From: Chrysochromulina parva
Lineage: Eukaryota; Haptophyta; Prymnesiales; Chrysochromulinaceae
Direction: 5' to 3'
NCBI GenBank assembly: GCA_002887195.1
Contig: PJAB01000084.1
Location: 1-44,883, forward strand
DNA length: 44,883 nt
Program-made: the position numbers and the translations under genes
The notes under the pieces: generated by a model
Told to the model about the DNA's origin: nothing
Database searches by the model: none
What the model saw: the letters and a program-made list of their open reading frames with translations, nothing else
Shown: positions 44,401 to 44,883 of the stretch, piece by piece
How the letters are laid out: each line of letters begins with the position of its first letter
Position numbering within the stretch: position 1 is the stretch's first letter

Positions 44401-44755
44401 TGACTTGAACCATTGGCGATGGTCATCAACGAGCGAGACGAGGGCGATGGGCACTCGGAAGTTTCTTTTGGCCATTTTGGCAATGTGGTTGAAGGCCGCA
44501 TCGGCAGCTGCGGCGCAGCACAAGCAGAAGCGCCAAGGTGAGCAAGGTGGCCGGTGAGAGGAAACAAGAAAGGCGGTGGTACGTACCGGTGTCGAGGATG
44601 TCCAGCCCTCTCAGCACTTGCATGCGCCTCTCCTCGTCAGGATGCACCGGCGCGCCATAGGCTTTGGTCGGGATCGCGTCCACGCTCATTGGTGTAGTCG
44701 TCCAAGTAGGTCTCGCGAGGTAGCTTTGTTGACGTGTCGTACCGGTATTCATCAT
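41500..44755 (-). CDS. hybrid sensor histidine kinase (GAF-PAS-HisKA-HATPase-REC), two exons
   Basis: Exon 1 is 44755-44587 and exon 2 is 44507-41500, giving 1,058 aa. The splice restores the GAF entry (EERRMQVLRGLDILDT-AADAAFNHIAKMA). GAF (~57-205) has IALVSLVDDHRQWFKS and FCAHAIMPDAP. PAS (~210-330) starts NAPIFAVDAAMRVTAWNRKI and carries an inserted SRSGSSL repeat. The kinase core has the H-box SHEMRTPLNGLLGML (His near ~400), N-box NLLWNALKFTPQGHV, G1 DSGVGISPEDQ and G2 GVGLGMSICKQLVELMGG. The receiver (~705-860) has VLIVEDNDYNVD, the phospho-acceptor Asp in DLVLMDCDMPVMNGF, and ITKPL. The kinase should autophosphorylate His and pass phosphate to its own Asp. No transmembrane segment is seen, so it is soluble. 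A Ser/Ala-rich tail ends at TAA, beyond which an HPt domain follows in frame. Confidence 0.9.
44508..44586 (-). other. 79-nt GT-AG intron in the histidine kinase gene
   Basis: On the minus strand, exon 1 ends GACACCG, the intron begins GTACGTACC and ends CTGCGCCGCAG, and exon 2 begins CTGCCGATG. The joined codon G+CT gives Ala in LDTAADAAFNHIAKMA, the normal GAF lead-in. The unspliced reading destroys that lead-in. Confidence 0.85.
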
Positions 44756-44883
44756 GAACTAGACGAGCCCCGCGGCGCAAAGCGCCGCGGCGCGTGAACT
44801 TAGTCTACACGTATCATGATAATACAGACTCAGTCACATCGATCATGACACAGTCACAGGCTTTTTGTTACTTTTCGCTTACA
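44756..44883. other. upstream region of kinase gene with GC hairpin
   Basis: A 9-bp perfect stem, CCGCGGCGC (44770-44778) / GCGCCGCGG (44782-44790) with an AAA loop, lies 15 bases upstream of the kinase start on the minus strand and would sit in its 5' leader. Beyond it, CACAGTCA/ATCATGA-type short repeats run to the window edge. Confidence 0.5.

Overview
The window is nuclear DNA of a GC-rich, gene-dense eukaryotic microalga. GC content looks like roughly two thirds by eye. Evidence for a eukaryote: APC/C activator CDC20, a CFAP69 orthologue, a CCR4-type deadenylase with La motifs, WW, SAM, PH and ankyrin proteins, and two short GT-AG introns that restore broken domains (79 and 115 nt, both starting GTAC and ending GCAG). 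Evidence for a plastid: a PAP/fibrillin domain behind a signal-peptide-like leader, fused to a plant-plastid-type alpha/beta hydrolase. Evidence for a flagellate: CFAP69 and a giant IQ/WW protein with CEP164-like WW modules. A haptophyte or a similar secondary-plastid alga fits best. The lineage is inference.

Layout. 1-3033: no recognised gene at the left edge, then an ankyrin-repeat protein. 3034-9710: a triple-La-motif/CCR4 deadenylase fusion, a rhomboid-fold membrane protein without a visible catalytic serine, and a large protein ending in a degenerate transglutaminase-like domain. 10412-16806: a WW+TPR protein flanked by a ~95-bp inverted repeat, a histidine-phosphatase (phosphoglycerate mutase-like) gene head-to-head with CFAP69. 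17331-18311: an unrecognised gene broken by three frame changes. 19186-26725: a 1,878-residue intronless IQ/WW protein head-to-head with CDC20, 166 bp apart. 27058-30575: spermidine-synthase-like methyltransferase fold, HExxH metallopeptidase and sulfotransferase-like genes, all on the minus strand. 30741-36272: a PH/Sec6-like protein and the fibrillin-hydrolase fusion. 36893-40320: a SAM-domain protein head-to-head with a Gly/Ser-rich protein interrupted at a G12 run. 40948-44755: a GAF-PAS-histidine kinase-receiver protein whose HPt domain lies in the same frame behind one TAA codon.

The genes do not form one pathway. Small themes are cilium/cell division (CFAP69, the CEP164-like protein, CDC20), plastid lipid metabolism (fibrillin-hydrolase), mRNA turnover (La-CCR4) and phosphorelay signalling (hybrid kinase/HPt). 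No CRISPR array, rRNA, convincing tRNA or intact mobile element was seen. The most noteworthy points are the two domain fusions (La x3-CCR4 and fibrillin-hydrolase), the in-frame stop between receiver and HPt, and the inverted repeat that copies the 3' end of one gene beyond its neighbour.

Starts were set at the first sensible ATG; several 5' ends could move if unseen exons exist.
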